64,000 bases of DNA from GYS-P2D sp964414425 (lineage in GTDB: Bacteria > Bacteroidota > Bacteroidia > Chitinophagales > Saprospiraceae), in assembly GCA_964414425.1 (NCBI GenBank), contig CAYPWL010000006.1, positions 49,641 through 113,640 on the forward strand, written 5' to 3'. The position numbers were made by a program, and so were the translations under genes. The notes beneath the pieces are model-generated. The model saw nothing but the letters and a program-made list of their open reading frames with translations, was not told the origin of the DNA and searched no databases. This document shows positions 35,224 to 45,222 of this stretch, in pieces (within the stretch, counting starts at the first letter, position 1; each line of letters starts with the position of its first letter).

Positions 35224-35721
35224 ATGAAGAAGATCATTCTACTATTCGGTGTAGTCATCGGCGCATTGTTATCGACTAATGCAATCATCCACATGAACAT
35301 GATGTATACCAATCCTGATTATAAAGGCAACGATGTACTCGGATATGCCACATTGATCATCATATTTTCGCTGATCTATGTTGGAGTCAGGAAATACCGA
35401 AACAACTATCTCGATGGTAAGATTAGCTTCACTCAAGCGCTGAAGGAGGGCGCATTAGCTTGTTTCGTAGCTTCTACGGTTTATGTGATGATCGGCCTAT
35501 TCTATTATTACGTTTTTGCACCTGACTTTATAGATGTGTTCACCGATTATATGATCAAGCACAGCGCACCGGATCAAGTAGAGGCAACAACTGCTCAGAT
35601 GGCCAGCTTCAAAGAGATGTATAAGAACCCACTGTTTGCCATTTTCATAAGCTATATGGAGGTCCTACCAATCGGAATGATTGTCGCTTTAGTTAGCGCG
35701 TTTTTGGTCAAGAAAAAGTAA
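35224..35721 (+). CDS. DUF4199 family membrane protein
   Basis: From the ATG at 35224 (MKKIILLFGVVIGALL) the protein has 165 residues; a start at 35197 adds nine unlikely residues. Four membrane helices are visible at about 4-22, 43-60, 83-107 and 143-162, with the cytoplasmic KISFTQALKEGALACFVAS motif between helices two and three that is typical of DUF4199. A periplasmic acidic loop (FAPDFIDVFTDYM) follows helix three. DUF4199 is a Bacteroidota family of unknown function. It stands alone 82 bp after the decayed monooxygenase gene. Confidence 0.85.
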   Translation: MKKIILLFGVVIGALLSTNAIIHMNMMYTNPDYKGNDVLGYATLIIIFSLIYVGVRKYRNNYLDGKISFTQALKEGALACFVASTVYVMIGLFYYYVFAPDFIDVFTDYMIKHSAPDQVEATTAQMASFKEMYKNPLFAIFISYMEVLPIGMIVALVSAFLVKKK

Positions 35722-35769
35722 TACTGAGTGTGAAGATGCCATTTCAGGCATCCATCACTATATTTAAGA

Positions 35770-36891
35770 ATGAAGTTGATTCTCATAATCGGATCCATCC
35801 TATTTGCAATATCAAGCCATAGTCAGGAGTCTAAATTTTACAACCCAAGAGGAACTTGGTTTTCGTTTGGTCAGGACACTAAGAGAACGGCATCCATCAG
35901 CTACGGAGATATTGACAATGATCAAGATGTGGATGTAGTCATCGCTAATGGTCGACATTGGGCAGATCAAAATGAGATCTTCTTAAATACCGGTAATGAG
36001 CGGTTCAACGTATCGTATGACTTGGGCTATTATAAATCAACCAGCTACGCCGCTGAACTCTGCGATATTAACAACGATGGCCACTTAGACATAGTCGCAG
36101 GCAATGATAAAGCTCCTAACAGGGTCTTTATTAACGGAGGCTCTGGCCAATTTGAGGAAGCTGGAGGTTTTGGTGATGATTCTTCTCCTACCCGGAACTT
36201 GACCATCGGAGATATCGACAACGATGGAGATGTAGATATCTTGGTTACCAATCGAGGGCAACAAAAAGAGATATGTCTCAATGATGGCAATGGGCATTTT
36301 GATACTGTCATACACTTCGTAGAGCGAGATGACTCGACGATAGATGTCGAGCAAGATGACATAGATCAAGATGGTGATCAGGACTTGATCTTAGCCAATC
36401 GAGAAGGCCAACAAAGCTATATCTACCTCAATGACAACCTAAGTTTTACCGAGAAAATCCTGTTTGGGACTGGACAAGATGAAACAAGAACTGTAGCAGT
36501 AGTAGATTTTAATGAAGATCGCTACGTTGATATATTGACCGGAAACATCAGTCAGAGAAATCAGATATATTTTGGCGATAGCCAACTACAATTCAAGTCC
36601 TTTATGGACTTAGACTCAATTGAAGATTCTACATACTCGCTGGATGTTGGAGATCATGACAATGATGGAGATGTAGACATCATCATTGGTCATTCGATAG
36701 AACCAAACATGCTATATGTCAATGACGGTGGATCATTTACCAAGTTTGACATCAGCAAGAATACATTCAAGACCTATGATATAAAGTTTGCGGATCTCAA
36801 TAGTGATGGATATCTCGATATCATCGAAGCCAACTCTGATGCGCTAAACCTCTATTATTTCAATACTATTCCGGACCAAAGAAAAGAATAA
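35770..36891 (+). CDS. Secreted FG-GAP/VCBS repeat protein (seven-bladed propeller)
   Basis: The 373-residue protein has a short signal peptide (MKLILIIGSILFAISSHSQ) followed by seven repeats of about 48 residues, each with a calcium-binding DIDNDGDVDIL-like loop (YGDIDNDQDVDVVIANG, LCDINNDGHLDIVAGN, IGDIDNDGDVDILVTN, QDDIDQDGDQDLILAN, VVDFNEDRYVDILTGN, VGDHDNDGDVDIIIGH, FADLNSDGYLDIIEAN). Seven such repeats form a complete beta-propeller like that of integrin alpha chains. No T9SS C-terminal domain is present. It is probably a periplasmic or surface binding protein. The hydrolase gene starts one base after its stop. Confidence 0.85.
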   Translation: MKLILIIGSILFAISSHSQESKFYNPRGTWFSFGQDTKRTASISYGDIDNDQDVDVVIANGRHWADQNEIFLNTGNERFNVSYDLGYYKSTSYAAELCDINNDGHLDIVAGNDKAPNRVFINGGSGQFEEAGGFGDDSSPTRNLTIGDIDNDGDVDILVTNRGQQKEICLNDGNGHFDTVIHFVERDDSTIDVEQDDIDQDGDQDLILANREGQQSYIYLNDNLSFTEKILFGTGQDETRTVAVVDFNEDRYVDILTGNISQRNQIYFGDSQLQFKSFMDLDSIEDSTYSLDVGDHDNDGDVDIIIGHSIEPNMLYVNDGGSFTKFDISKNTFKTYDIKFADLNSDGYLDIIEANSDALNLYYFNTIPDQRKE

Positions 36892-36892
36892 C

Positions 36893-37666
36893 ATGGCTAA
36901 AGAAACGGTCGTATTCGTGCATGGTGCCTGGCATGGCAAATGGTGTTGGGATAAGTACTTCAAACCAACATTTGAACGTCATGATTACCATGTCATCACT
37001 TTCAACTTACCTGGTCATGAGCAGCCTGGCAAAGTCAAAGGAATCAACAAATTGAGCATAGGTGACTATGTCAAAGCATTAGAACAGGAAGTCCAAAAAG
37101 TTGAATCCGAACCCATCATCATCGGGCACTCAATGGGTGGGCTCGTACTTCAGAAGTATCTTGAGAAGAACCGTTGTAAGAAAGCAGTACTCATAGCCTC
37201 TGTCCCACCTTACGGCATCATAAATACTACTCTCAGATTTCTTAGGAAGCCGCATGCCTATCCAGCCTTGCTTGGATTCAATCTATATGCTATGATTAAT
37301 TCATTAGAAAAAAGCCGAGAATCGTTTTTTAGTGCTGACCTGCCAGACGAGGAAGTACATGAATACACAGATCAGCTATGCTCAGAGTCATATTTAGCAT
37401 TTCTGAATATGCTCTACCCAAGAATTAAACTGAACTACCATACCAAAATCCCTATGCTGGTAATAGGTGCACAGGGTGATACGATATTTCATGAAGATGA
37501 AGTTAAAGCTGCTGCCGATAAGTATCAAGCAGACTTGATCATGTTTGAGGACATTGCACATGATATGATGTTGGATATCAACCAAGAGAGGGTATCAAAA
37601 GAGATCATAGATTGGATTGAGTCTGATACCGATATGACCCGCTCCCATAAAGTTCAGTTTCCATGA
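36893..37666 (+). CDS. Alpha/beta hydrolase (esterase-like)
   Basis: The 257-residue cytoplasmic protein has FVHGAWHGKWCWDKYF as its oxyanion region, the nucleophile elbow IGHSMGGLVLQKYL, a probable acid in IGAQGDTIFHEDE and the base His in EDIAHDMML. The HGAWHG start and the length fit the methylesterase/salicylate-esterase-like branch of the fold. The substrate is unknown. The gene follows the propeller gene without spacing and is probably cotranscribed with it. Confidence 0.88.
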   Translation: MAKETVVFVHGAWHGKWCWDKYFKPTFERHDYHVITFNLPGHEQPGKVKGINKLSIGDYVKALEQEVQKVESEPIIIGHSMGGLVLQKYLEKNRCKKAVLIASVPPYGIINTTLRFLRKPHAYPALLGFNLYAMINSLEKSRESFFSADLPDEEVHEYTDQLCSESYLAFLNMLYPRIKLNYHTKIPMLVIGAQGDTIFHEDEVKAAADKYQADLIMFEDIAHDMMLDINQERVSKEIIDWIESDTDMTRSHKVQFP

Positions 37667-37813
37667 TCTGCTGCTGGGCGATCAACTATTTAGAAATCTC
37701 CTTTTAGTCGATTTGAAAAAAAGGGGGTAATTTTCATCTTATACGAATAATTCCATTCTTTTATAACCTATTAAGGCCTTGATACGTGTTACACAATTAG
37801 TTCACTTTATCAA

Positions 37814-38152
37814 GTGAAGAAGTTACGGAGCTTAATCTTCTATAAGGAACACTTTCATGAGTTCTATAATAATCTTGAACATAAGGTGCAGGATAAAGTA
37901 GATCTTGGTTTATACCATCTCCAGTATACCCGACAAATCCCAGGTAAATTTGTTGGATCGACAAAAGATAAGAACCTGTACTCCTTGAGAATCAAGCATT
38001 CCTCCAACATCTACAGAATCTTCTTCTGCTATGACGAAGGTCGAATAGTCGTCATATTCAACGGGTATCAGAAGAAATCTCAGAAAACACCTAAAGCTCA
38101 AATTGACAGAGATCTAAGAATTAAAAATCAATATTTCGATGAAAAAAGATAA
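37814..38152 (+). CDS. RelE/ParE-family toxin (Gp49/HigB-like)
   Basis: The 112-residue protein, with a GTG start at 37814, has the RelE-like fold signature: KFVGSTKDKNLYSLRIKHSSNIYRIFFCY, then GRIVVIFNGYQKKSQKTPKAQIDRD, the last being the usual C-terminal helix of Gp49/HigB-type toxins. These cleave mRNA at the ribosome. The toxin gene comes first and overlaps the antitoxin by 14 bases, the order typical of HigBA. It lies at the right end of the accessory region. Confidence 0.88.
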   Translation: MKKLRSLIFYKEHFHEFYNNLEHKVQDKVDLGLYHLQYTRQIPGKFVGSTKDKNLYSLRIKHSSNIYRIFFCYDEGRIVVIFNGYQKKSQKTPKAQIDRDLRIKNQYFDEKR

Positions 38153-38441
38153 GAACATCACAACATTCGAAGAACACCTCACAAAGCAATATGGAGAAAT
38201 TGGCACAAAGAAACGTGACGATTTTGAAGTCAAAACAAAGGCATTTGTTATTGGAGAACTCCTTAAAGAAGAGCGTAAACAGGCCAAAATGACGCAAGAA
38301 CAACTGGCTGCAAAGATCGGTGCTAAGAAAAGTTATATTTCTCGTGTAGAGAACGGTAAAACAGACATACAACTGTCGACACTTTACCGCTTATTCGAAG
38401 TAGGGCTCGGCAAATCACTCACTATATCCATAAATGAATGA
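38139..38441 (+). CDS. XRE-family antitoxin (HigA-like)
   Basis: The 100-residue protein has an N-terminal arm for toxin binding (FEEHLTKQYGEIGTKKRDDF) and a helix-turn-helix at about 50-95 (LLKEERKQAKMTQEQLAAKIG, then YISRVENGKTDIQLSTLYRLFE). It should neutralise the RelE-like toxin and repress the operon. The start overlaps the toxin by 14 bases. No palindromic operator was recognised in the 147 bp upstream of the toxin gene. Confidence 0.9.
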   Translation: MKKDKNITTFEEHLTKQYGEIGTKKRDDFEVKTKAFVIGELLKEERKQAKMTQEQLAAKIGAKKSYISRVENGKTDIQLSTLYRLFEVGLGKSLTISINE

Positions 38442-38535
38442 GTTAATTAACAAATGAGAAGCAAGGCGACTCCCATTTCAAAATGATTTTGACGTAGCAA
38501 TCATGGATGTTGATCGCTAACAAAGAGAAACTCAT

Positions 38536-41500
38536 TTACAACTCGATCTCTATCCCTACTTGTAACCTCCAGCGGCTCGTGATCCCATCCACTAACCAAG
38601 GCGTAACGCCCTCAGGCACATTAAACGAGAACGTCGGTGTATTATCTTCTGTCAGCCCTTCGAATGCTAATAAGCTAAAGCTGGAATTGACCACATTGGG
38701 CACAAAAAACTGATTACCCCAAGAGGAGTTGACCAAGTTGAGAATGTTGAATACATCAAATCTTAAGTTGGCCTTCTTGTTTTTGACGTAATTGAATCCA
38801 AAATTCAAACTTCCGTCTAAGCTATGGTTCCACGGTGTCCGTGCTCCATTGCGCTCGGCTACATCTCCTCTTCTTGAGTCGAGGTATGCATTACCTGAGA
38901 TATAGCTATCGAGTGCTCTCCACTGATCTTCGGCTGTAACTATATTGCCCAAGGCATCCTCAAACTCTATAAGTGTGATTTCGCTGGCATCAGCAGGTAC
39001 GTAGATGAGGTCATTTCTCGAAGAACCATCGTTAGTTGGATCGCCCTGATAAACGAAGCTAAATGGACTCCCTGACCTACCATTGTACAATAGTGAAGCA
39101 GAGAGGTAATTTTTGCCTAATGGAATCGTCCGTGCATAAGCAATACTGATCTTATGTCTCAAGTCATGGTTAGAAAATGAGATAGCTGGATCATTGCCAA
39201 AGATGGCTTGATTCCATTCGAAATTAGCCGCAGGACTACTCCTAACGGTGCTGCTGACATCCTTACTAAGACCATAACTGTAGCCAACATTAAGGTTGCT
39301 CAGCTCAGTGTTGCGATCCACATTAAGCGTTGCATTATATCGGAAGCCTTCAGTCGTATTAGTCAGTAGAAATACGTTAGTGAAGTTATTGTCGATCTTT
39401 GATTCGCTACCCTCTGTATCGAAGAAGAGTCTGTTGTCAGCCCCACTAAAATTGGATAGGACCTCGTTGCGGTTTATACTTTGAAAAAACAGTCCCTGTA
39501 CCACATCAGTATAGCTAAAGTCAAAGGCTACATTCCATCCCGCTGCAGGCTTCCATGATAGCCCGACATTAGTCTTCCAATCTCGTGGATACTTAAAGTC
39601 TGGATCTAAGAGATTGATTTCTGTGAGGCCAGGCTGCAATGCCGTAAGATCGGATAGCTGCTCTACCAACGGCAACTCCCCATCAGGTCTGATATCTATG
39701 TTGAAGTAATCCGTACCTGAGATGTAGTCGATATAGGCGAACCATAGATATGGCAGGCGCCCCGAGAATAGACCTGTACCGGCATGTACCGTGAGGTTAG
39801 CCTCATCAAAATGATAGCTCAGCTCAGTACGAGGATTGATCTGAAAGTTGTTGCTATAGTCATTAGTGAATCTATTGAACACTGGTGACTCACTGATCAG
39901 GGGGCTTACTGGCAGATCTCTGGTCAACAGTTGTCCATCGACACGCAAGCCATACTGCAGAGTCAATGCAGGTGTGATGTCCCATCGATCTTGAGCATAT
40001 AAAGCGCTCTCTAATACGCCTATGGTAGCAGCAGGATTATTCTGTACGAAGTCGAAGGTATTCAACTCTTCCTGCACATTATATACCCCTCTCACCCTGC
40101 GGGGTCTATCGGCGAGAAAATTCTCTACAGAGGAGTACTCCCAGCGTCCATTCCACGCAGATAAGAATCCATAATTCAGGTCATGCAACTGCACTAAGAC
40201 ACCTGCACTTAAGGTATGATTGTCTTTGACGACCGAGATCTTATCTGATAGTTGGAAGGTATTGAAGTCCGTGTTAAACACCGATGCCTCTCGATACGTA
40301 CCCGCAAAAACTCTCGCTGCTGATGAGGTCGCTATCTGGATATGAGGGAACAGTCTACCCTCAAAGGTCCGGCCCTCAACCACTCTGTTGAAGCTGATAT
40401 TAAACTTGTTGTACACCTCACCAAAATTGGACTTGAGCTCAAGCACGGTGCTATTGGTGGTATTGTTATGTCTGAATCCTTGATTGCCAAAATTGAAAAT
40501 CGCCTGACTCCACTCCAGATTATCTGCAAAGCCCGTAACGAAATTATTTCTTAGGGTAAGTTTATGCTTATCATTAATGAGATAATCAAATCTCAAAAAG
40601 AACTTGCTGCTCTGAATGATATTACTGGCGCTCTCAAATGCCCCTGGATCGTAGTCAAAGTTATCGATCAGGTGAGTCCTGATACGCTGTACATCCTCTA
40701 AAGAAATATTAGAGCCCAGGGAGCCCGGATTGTTGACGAGCGGAATATTTGATCTGGCAAATTCTGCATTAGCGAAGTAGAATAGCTTATCCTTAATAAC
40801 TGGACCACCAGTATTGAAACCCACTTGATAATCAGAGAAATCAGGCACCTCGATGTCTTCACCATTGAGTCTCTTACCAGTGGTGGTTCTGTTGTTTAAG
40901 AAACCAAAGATGCTACTCTTAAAGTCATTGGTACCACTCTTAGTAATCACATTGATACTGGCCCCATTAAAGTTTCCAATACTTACGTCAAATGGTGTTG
41001 TCTTAGTCGACAACTCTTTGATTGCTCCAAAACCGATGGGCTGTGTCTTAGCCAAGCTTCCTGGTGTACCATTAGCCTGAGACCCTGCTGCGCCACTGGC
41101 TGGCTCTTGAAATCCGATAATATCATTAGTCGCTACCCCATCGATATTAAGGTTATTAAAGCGATTGCTGGCTCCTTGAAACGAGTTGAGGTTATTCTCA
41201 GGATTAGTACGTTGTAGCTCCTGTATACTTCTAAATATGGTCGGTGTCTGCTTGATTCGCTCTTCGGTGAGGTACTGTTCAGACTCAGCTGTAGCACGGT
41301 CAGCTACCACAGTTACTTCTCCCAGATCTATACCCGTCTGCACCATCATGATATCACGGACTGTCTCCTTACCCAATTGGATCTTTATGTCGTCATCTAC
41401 ATAGGTATCAAAGCCCAAGAATCGAACCTCTAAGGTATACGTGGCAGGAGTAACATTGAGAAAAGTATACTTTCCGGAAAACTGACTTGTGCTGTAAAAC

Positions 41501-41661
41501 TTCTCATTAGTGCTGAGATTAACCAAAGCCAAAGTCGCCGAAGGAATAGTCTCTCCATCTGAAGAGACAATAGTTCCAGATAAATAGCCCGTTGTCTCCT
41601 GACCTTTTATTAGGCCAATAAACATAATCATACTAAACCCCAAAGCTATCAATCGCATCAT
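38536..41661 (-). CDS. TonB-dependent receptor with CarboxypepD_reg domain (Oar-like)
   Basis: The ATG at 41661 gives 1041 residues with a signal peptide (MMRLIALGFSMIMFIGLIKGQ); an extension to 41721 is unlikely. Residues about 22-110 are a carboxypeptidase regulatory-like domain (GYLSGTIVSSDGETIPSATL), followed by a plug (RSIQELQRTNPENNLNSFQG, TKTTPFDVSIGNFNGASINVI) and a long barrel. The layout matches Oar-like receptors, related to SusC but without a SusD partner here. It probably imports or exports large ligands with TonB energy. The downstream gene in the same orientation is far away. Confidence 0.9.
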   Translation of the reverse strand: MMRLIALGFSMIMFIGLIKGQETTGYLSGTIVSSDGETIPSATLALVNLSTNEKFYSTSQFSGKYTFLNVTPATYTLEVRFLGFDTYVDDDIKIQLGKETVRDIMMVQTGIDLGEVTVVADRATAESEQYLTEERIKQTPTIFRSIQELQRTNPENNLNSFQGASNRFNNLNIDGVATNDIIGFQEPASGAAGSQANGTPGSLAKTQPIGFGAIKELSTKTTPFDVSIGNFNGASINVITKSGTNDFKSSIFGFLNNRTTTGKRLNGEDIEVPDFSDYQVGFNTGGPVIKDKLFYFANAEFARSNIPLVNNPGSLGSNISLEDVQRIRTHLIDNFDYDPGAFESASNIIQSSKFFLRFDYLINDKHKLTLRNNFVTGFADNLEWSQAIFNFGNQGFRHNNTTNSTVLELKSNFGEVYNKFNISFNRVVEGRTFEGRLFPHIQIATSSAARVFAGTYREASVFNTDFNTFQLSDKISVVKDNHTLSAGVLVQLHDLNYGFLSAWNGRWEYSSVENFLADRPRRVRGVYNVQEELNTFDFVQNNPAATIGVLESALYAQDRWDITPALTLQYGLRVDGQLLTRDLPVSPLISESPVFNRFTNDYSNNFQINPRTELSYHFDEANLTVHAGTGLFSGRLPYLWFAYIDYISGTDYFNIDIRPDGELPLVEQLSDLTALQPGLTEINLLDPDFKYPRDWKTNVGLSWKPAAGWNVAFDFSYTDVVQGLFFQSINRNEVLSNFSGADNRLFFDTEGSESKIDNNFTNVFLLTNTTEGFRYNATLNVDRNTELSNLNVGYSYGLSKDVSSTVRSSPAANFEWNQAIFGNDPAISFSNHDLRHKISIAYARTIPLGKNYLSASLLYNGRSGSPFSFVYQGDPTNDGSSRNDLIYVPADASEITLIEFEDALGNIVTAEDQWRALDSYISGNAYLDSRRGDVAERNGARTPWNHSLDGSLNFGFNYVKNKKANLRFDVFNILNLVNSSWGNQFFVPNVVNSSFSLLAFEGLTEDNTPTFSFNVPEGVTPWLVDGITSRWRLQVGIEIEL

Positions 41662-41823
41662 ATGCCTATACCAAAAATTATGAATTTCAAAACGGAGCGA
41701 AGATGGGTACATTTTGTACAACGGAGGGTAAAAAAAGCGTTCAAATTTCGTCTTAGTAAGGACGTAAGGTTTTACCTTTTTGGTTTTGTTCAGCCTCTCT
41801 GGCTTGGATGTTTAACAAAGCGC

Positions 41824-42549
41824 TTATTTGGTATAAAATCTCTTGATATTTCTGAATCTCAACTTGAGTACTCCAGTGATGGCCTCTTTCACAATACCCA
41901 TGTGCATTTTAGAGACACCAAGCTCTCGATCTTTAAATATAATCGGTACTTCTCCAACCCTAAATCCAAGCTTCCAAGCAATGTACTTCATCTCGATCTG
42001 AAAGGCATATCCCTTAAGTCCGACCTTGTCGAGATCGATTGCATCCAAGAAGCGTCTCGAGTAACAGATGAATCCAGCCGTAGCATCCATGATAGGCATG
42101 AAGGTGATGAGGCGTACATATAGTGAGCCTGCCTTAGAGATCAGGATACGATCCTTAGGCCAATTGACAAAACCACCACCCTTAGTATATCGAGATCCTA
42201 CAGTGAGATCATAATTGTTGTCTACACAGTTGCTGCGGAGTCGTAAGAGGTCCTCTGGATTGTGTGAAAAATCTGCATCCATCTCATAGACGTAGTCGTA
42301 CCTATGTTCTAATCCAAACTTGAATCCCGCAATATAGGCGGTACCCAATCCTAACTTCCCTTGACGCTCTAACATGTTGAGACGGCCTGTGTAGTTGGCT
42401 TGCAAGCCACGTACGATATCTGCCGTACCATCAGGTGATCCATCATCCACAATCAATACATCAAATCCGTCCAAGTCAAATACTGCCTCGATAATGGCTT
42501 GGACATTTTCTTTTTCATTGTACGTCGGTATGATGACCAGATGCTTCAA
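41824..42549 (-). CDS. Polyprenol monophosphomannose synthase-like glycosyltransferase (GT2)
   Basis: The 241-residue protein matches the DPM1-type GT2 branch: IPTYNEKENVQAIIEAV, DDGSPDGTAD, a GKLGLGTAYIAGFKFGL helix, the metal-binding DADFSHNPEDL, and GSRYTKGGGFVNWPKDR. It has no C-terminal membrane domain, so it is the soluble form. It transfers mannose or a similar sugar from a nucleotide sugar to a polyprenyl phosphate at the inner membrane, supplying glycan assembly. It follows the E1 gene on the same strand with an 83-bp gap. Confidence 0.9.
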   Translation of the reverse strand: MKHLVIIPTYNEKENVQAIIEAVFDLDGFDVLIVDDGSPDGTADIVRGLQANYTGRLNMLERQGKLGLGTAYIAGFKFGLEHRYDYVYEMDADFSHNPEDLLRLRSNCVDNNYDLTVGSRYTKGGGFVNWPKDRILISKAGSLYVRLITFMPIMDATAGFICYSRRFLDAIDLDKVGLKGYAFQIEMKYIAWKLGFRVGEVPIIFKDRELGVSKMHMGIVKEAITGVLKLRFRNIKRFYTK

Positions 42550-42632
42550 GATATCTTATGAGTTTATGATGACTTTTATCCGCTACAAATACTGCGCTTG
42601 GCAAGCTACATATTACAATAATAATGAATATA

Positions 42633-45056
42633 TCAATGATATTCTTCCTCAAATACTAAATGATAAACGGCTTCGACCACGTCCGAGACTTGAGGCTTAG
42701 AGTAGTAGTCACCTTCGCTACCGTATGGCGTACGATGATCCTTAGCCGTCACTGTCTTAGGAGCTGCATCAAGATAGTTGAAGCCTCCATGGATCTCTAT
42801 GACCTGCTGCATCATATAAGCAGTCGCTCCACCAGGCACATCCTCGTCTAAAAACAATATTTTATTAGTCTTCTTGAGGGATTGAAGGATGATCTGCTCC
42901 ATATCAAATGGCACCAAGGTCTGCACATCTATCAGTTCGACATCGATACTGAATCGCTCCAATATCTCTATAGCTTGCCTGGCGACCTGGACACAGCTCC
43001 CGTACGTCACTACAGTCACATCAGCACCTGTCTGAAGCACCTCAGGCATCCCCAGCGGCACCGTATACTCTCCAATATTATCCGGTAGTCTCTCTTTTAA
43101 TCTATAGCCATTGAGGCACTCGACTAATATCGCTGGATCTGCTGACTGCAGCATCGTATTGTACATACCCGCAGCCTGCACCATGTTACGTGGTGTAAGG
43201 ATGTATATACCACGTAATGAGTGGACCATCATGCCCATAGGTGAGCCCGTATGCCAGATACCTTCTAATCTGTGTCCTCTAGTACGTACGATCAATGGAA
43301 CCTGCTGGAGATTGTTAGATCGATAGCGCAGTGTGGCAATATCATCTGTTAATAGTGGTAGTGCATAGACGAGATAATCGAGATATTGGATCTCGGCAAT
43401 CGGACGTAGTCCCCGCATTGCTGCTCCTTGACCTTGACCAAGTATCGTCCACTCTCGGATGCCCGTATCAAATACACGCTCTACTCCATGCTTCTTTTGC
43501 AGGCCCGACATCCCTTGATTTACATCACCGATATGTCCTACGTCTTCGCCAAAAGCGATGATGCGTTTATCCGCCTCCATCTTCTTGTCAAAGAAGGTGT
43601 TGATGATCTCAAAACCATTCAAGGTCTGGCTATCATCAGAATATGTGGGATTGACGACTGGGATATTAACCGCTGCCTGATCACCCGTGGCATAGAGGTG
43701 TCCGCCGTAGTCACTGCGATATTTCTGCTGTAGCATTACGATAAACTCCCCTAATGCGATCGGTATCTCACTATTAGTCGATCGGAGGGCATAATGTAAC
43801 GCTTGAGCATTAGCTAATATCTCGCTACTCGTAGGATTAACCATGGCCTTATGGTCGGCTATTAATGAGGCCATGTAGCGATCTTCTGGCCCTTCATTAG
43901 TTATACTCGATACTATAGCATCGTAGGTAGCTCGATACTCTACATTGGGATCTTGGAATCGCTTCCAAGAGTTCTTCTTTTTCTCTCTTACATAACTCCT
44001 TGCCTCTCTCTTGAGTGTATTGATCAGATCCTCAGTTAGTAATCGTTTGTTGAGTATCCACTCGGCCATCTTAGTTAAACCATCATACTCCATCTCCCAT
44101 GAGAGGCGCTCCTTAGACTTATATCGCTCATGCGAGCCAGAAGTGGAGTGCCCTTGCGGTTGCGTCAGACCACTGACATGTACCACTGATGGTACATGTA
44201 GACGCCGAGTTAGGTCGGTAGCCTGATCAAAAGTCACACAGAGCTTGGCATAGTCCCAACCATCTACCTCATATAAATTGATACCATTCGCATCTTTTTT
44301 CTTCTTCTGAAAACCCTTTAGGATTTTCGATATACTCCCCTTAGTCGTTTGGAGTTCCTTAGGAACAGATATGCCATATCCATCGTCCCATACTGCCACA
44401 ACTAATGGAACTTGGGTGACCGCTGCCGCATTGATGGTTTCCCAAAATACGCCCTCAGAAGTACTGGCATCACCAATCGTACAGAAGCAAACCTCATTGC
44501 CATTATCACTAAATTGACTGAAGTCAAAATCACCTTGAAAATCGCGATAGTACTTAGAAGCAGCAGCTAATCCTATAGCCCTGCCCATCTGTCCGCCTGT
44601 ACAACTGATACCTGAGGAGATGTTGTATCGTTCTGTTTGATCGATCCACTTATTATTTGCCGCATTAAAAGCCGTCGCAAAGTGACCCGTCATCTGACGT
44701 CCTCCGGAGTATGGATCATGCTTAGCGTCACTATACATCTGTGATAAGAAGTCTTCGACACTGGTTAGTCCAAGTGACAGCATCAAGGTCTGGTCTCTGT
44801 AATAGCCCGCTCGATAGTCTCCCTTCTTAAATGCTCGTGCCATAGCTAACTGTGGCAACTCCTTGCCATCACCAAATATCCCGAACTTGGCCTTGCCCGT
44901 TAGGACCTCTCTCCTACCCTGTAGACTTAACTCTCTACTTACTAACCCGATCCAATAATCTTTGACCACTTCGAGTGCCATTTCTCTGGCGCTTTCTGGG
45001 ATACACGCCTCGATAGTAGATCTCAACTCTTCATCTAAACTATCGTACAATGTCAT
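42633..45056 (-). CDS. 2-oxo acid dehydrogenase E1, fused alpha and beta subunits
   Basis: The ATG at 45056 (MTLYDSLDEEL) gives 807 residues; a TTG at 45092 is less likely. Residues about 1-400 are the alpha part, with thiamine diphosphate binding near FCTIGDASTSEGVFWETINA; residues about 470-807 are the beta part, with ADKRIIAFGEDVGHIGDVNQG, EWTILGQGQGAAMRG and LFLDEDVPGGATAYMM. The fused form is usual in Bacteroidota and catalyses decarboxylation of branched-chain 2-oxo acids or pyruvate-type substrates with lipoyl-E2. The E2 and E3 genes are not in the window. Confidence 0.92.
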   Translation of the reverse strand: MTLYDSLDEELRSTIEACIPESAREMALEVVKDYWIGLVSRELSLQGRREVLTGKAKFGIFGDGKELPQLAMARAFKKGDYRAGYYRDQTLMLSLGLTSVEDFLSQMYSDAKHDPYSGGRQMTGHFATAFNAANNKWIDQTERYNISSGISCTGGQMGRAIGLAAASKYYRDFQGDFDFSQFSDNGNEVCFCTIGDASTSEGVFWETINAAAVTQVPLVVAVWDDGYGISVPKELQTTKGSISKILKGFQKKKKDANGINLYEVDGWDYAKLCVTFDQATDLTRRLHVPSVVHVSGLTQPQGHSTSGSHERYKSKERLSWEMEYDGLTKMAEWILNKRLLTEDLINTLKREARSYVREKKKNSWKRFQDPNVEYRATYDAIVSSITNEGPEDRYMASLIADHKAMVNPTSSEILANAQALHYALRSTNSEIPIALGEFIVMLQQKYRSDYGGHLYATGDQAAVNIPVVNPTYSDDSQTLNGFEIINTFFDKKMEADKRIIAFGEDVGHIGDVNQGMSGLQKKHGVERVFDTGIREWTILGQGQGAAMRGLRPIAEIQYLDYLVYALPLLTDDIATLRYRSNNLQQVPLIVRTRGHRLEGIWHTGSPMGMMVHSLRGIYILTPRNMVQAAGMYNTMLQSADPAILVECLNGYRLKERLPDNIGEYTVPLGMPEVLQTGADVTVVTYGSCVQVARQAIEILERFSIDVELIDVQTLVPFDMEQIILQSLKKTNKILFLDEDVPGGATAYMMQQVIEIHGGFNYLDAAPKTVTAKDHRTPYGSEGDYYSKPQVSDVVEAVYHLVFEEEYH

Positions 45057-45195
45057 TGGCGTTTTTTGATATTCCTGTCGAAAGGACTGCAAAAATAAAC
45101 TCTTTGCTCGGTTATCGGAGAAGTTTAATGGCGAGGCTTAACTTATGATTAACAGACCACGGCGTACACGTCAAGTCTAATAGTAAAATAATACT

Positions 45196-45203
45196 TAACT
45201 TTG
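45196..45203 (+). promoter_or_regulatory. Candidate -7 promoter box TAACTTTG
   Basis: The octamer matches the Bacteroidota -7 consensus and lies 19 bases before the ATG of the DUF1573 gene, a reasonable leader. A -33 TTTG at the standard spacing is not obvious. Confidence 0.35.
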
Positions 45204-45222
45204 ATACTATAATACATTCATA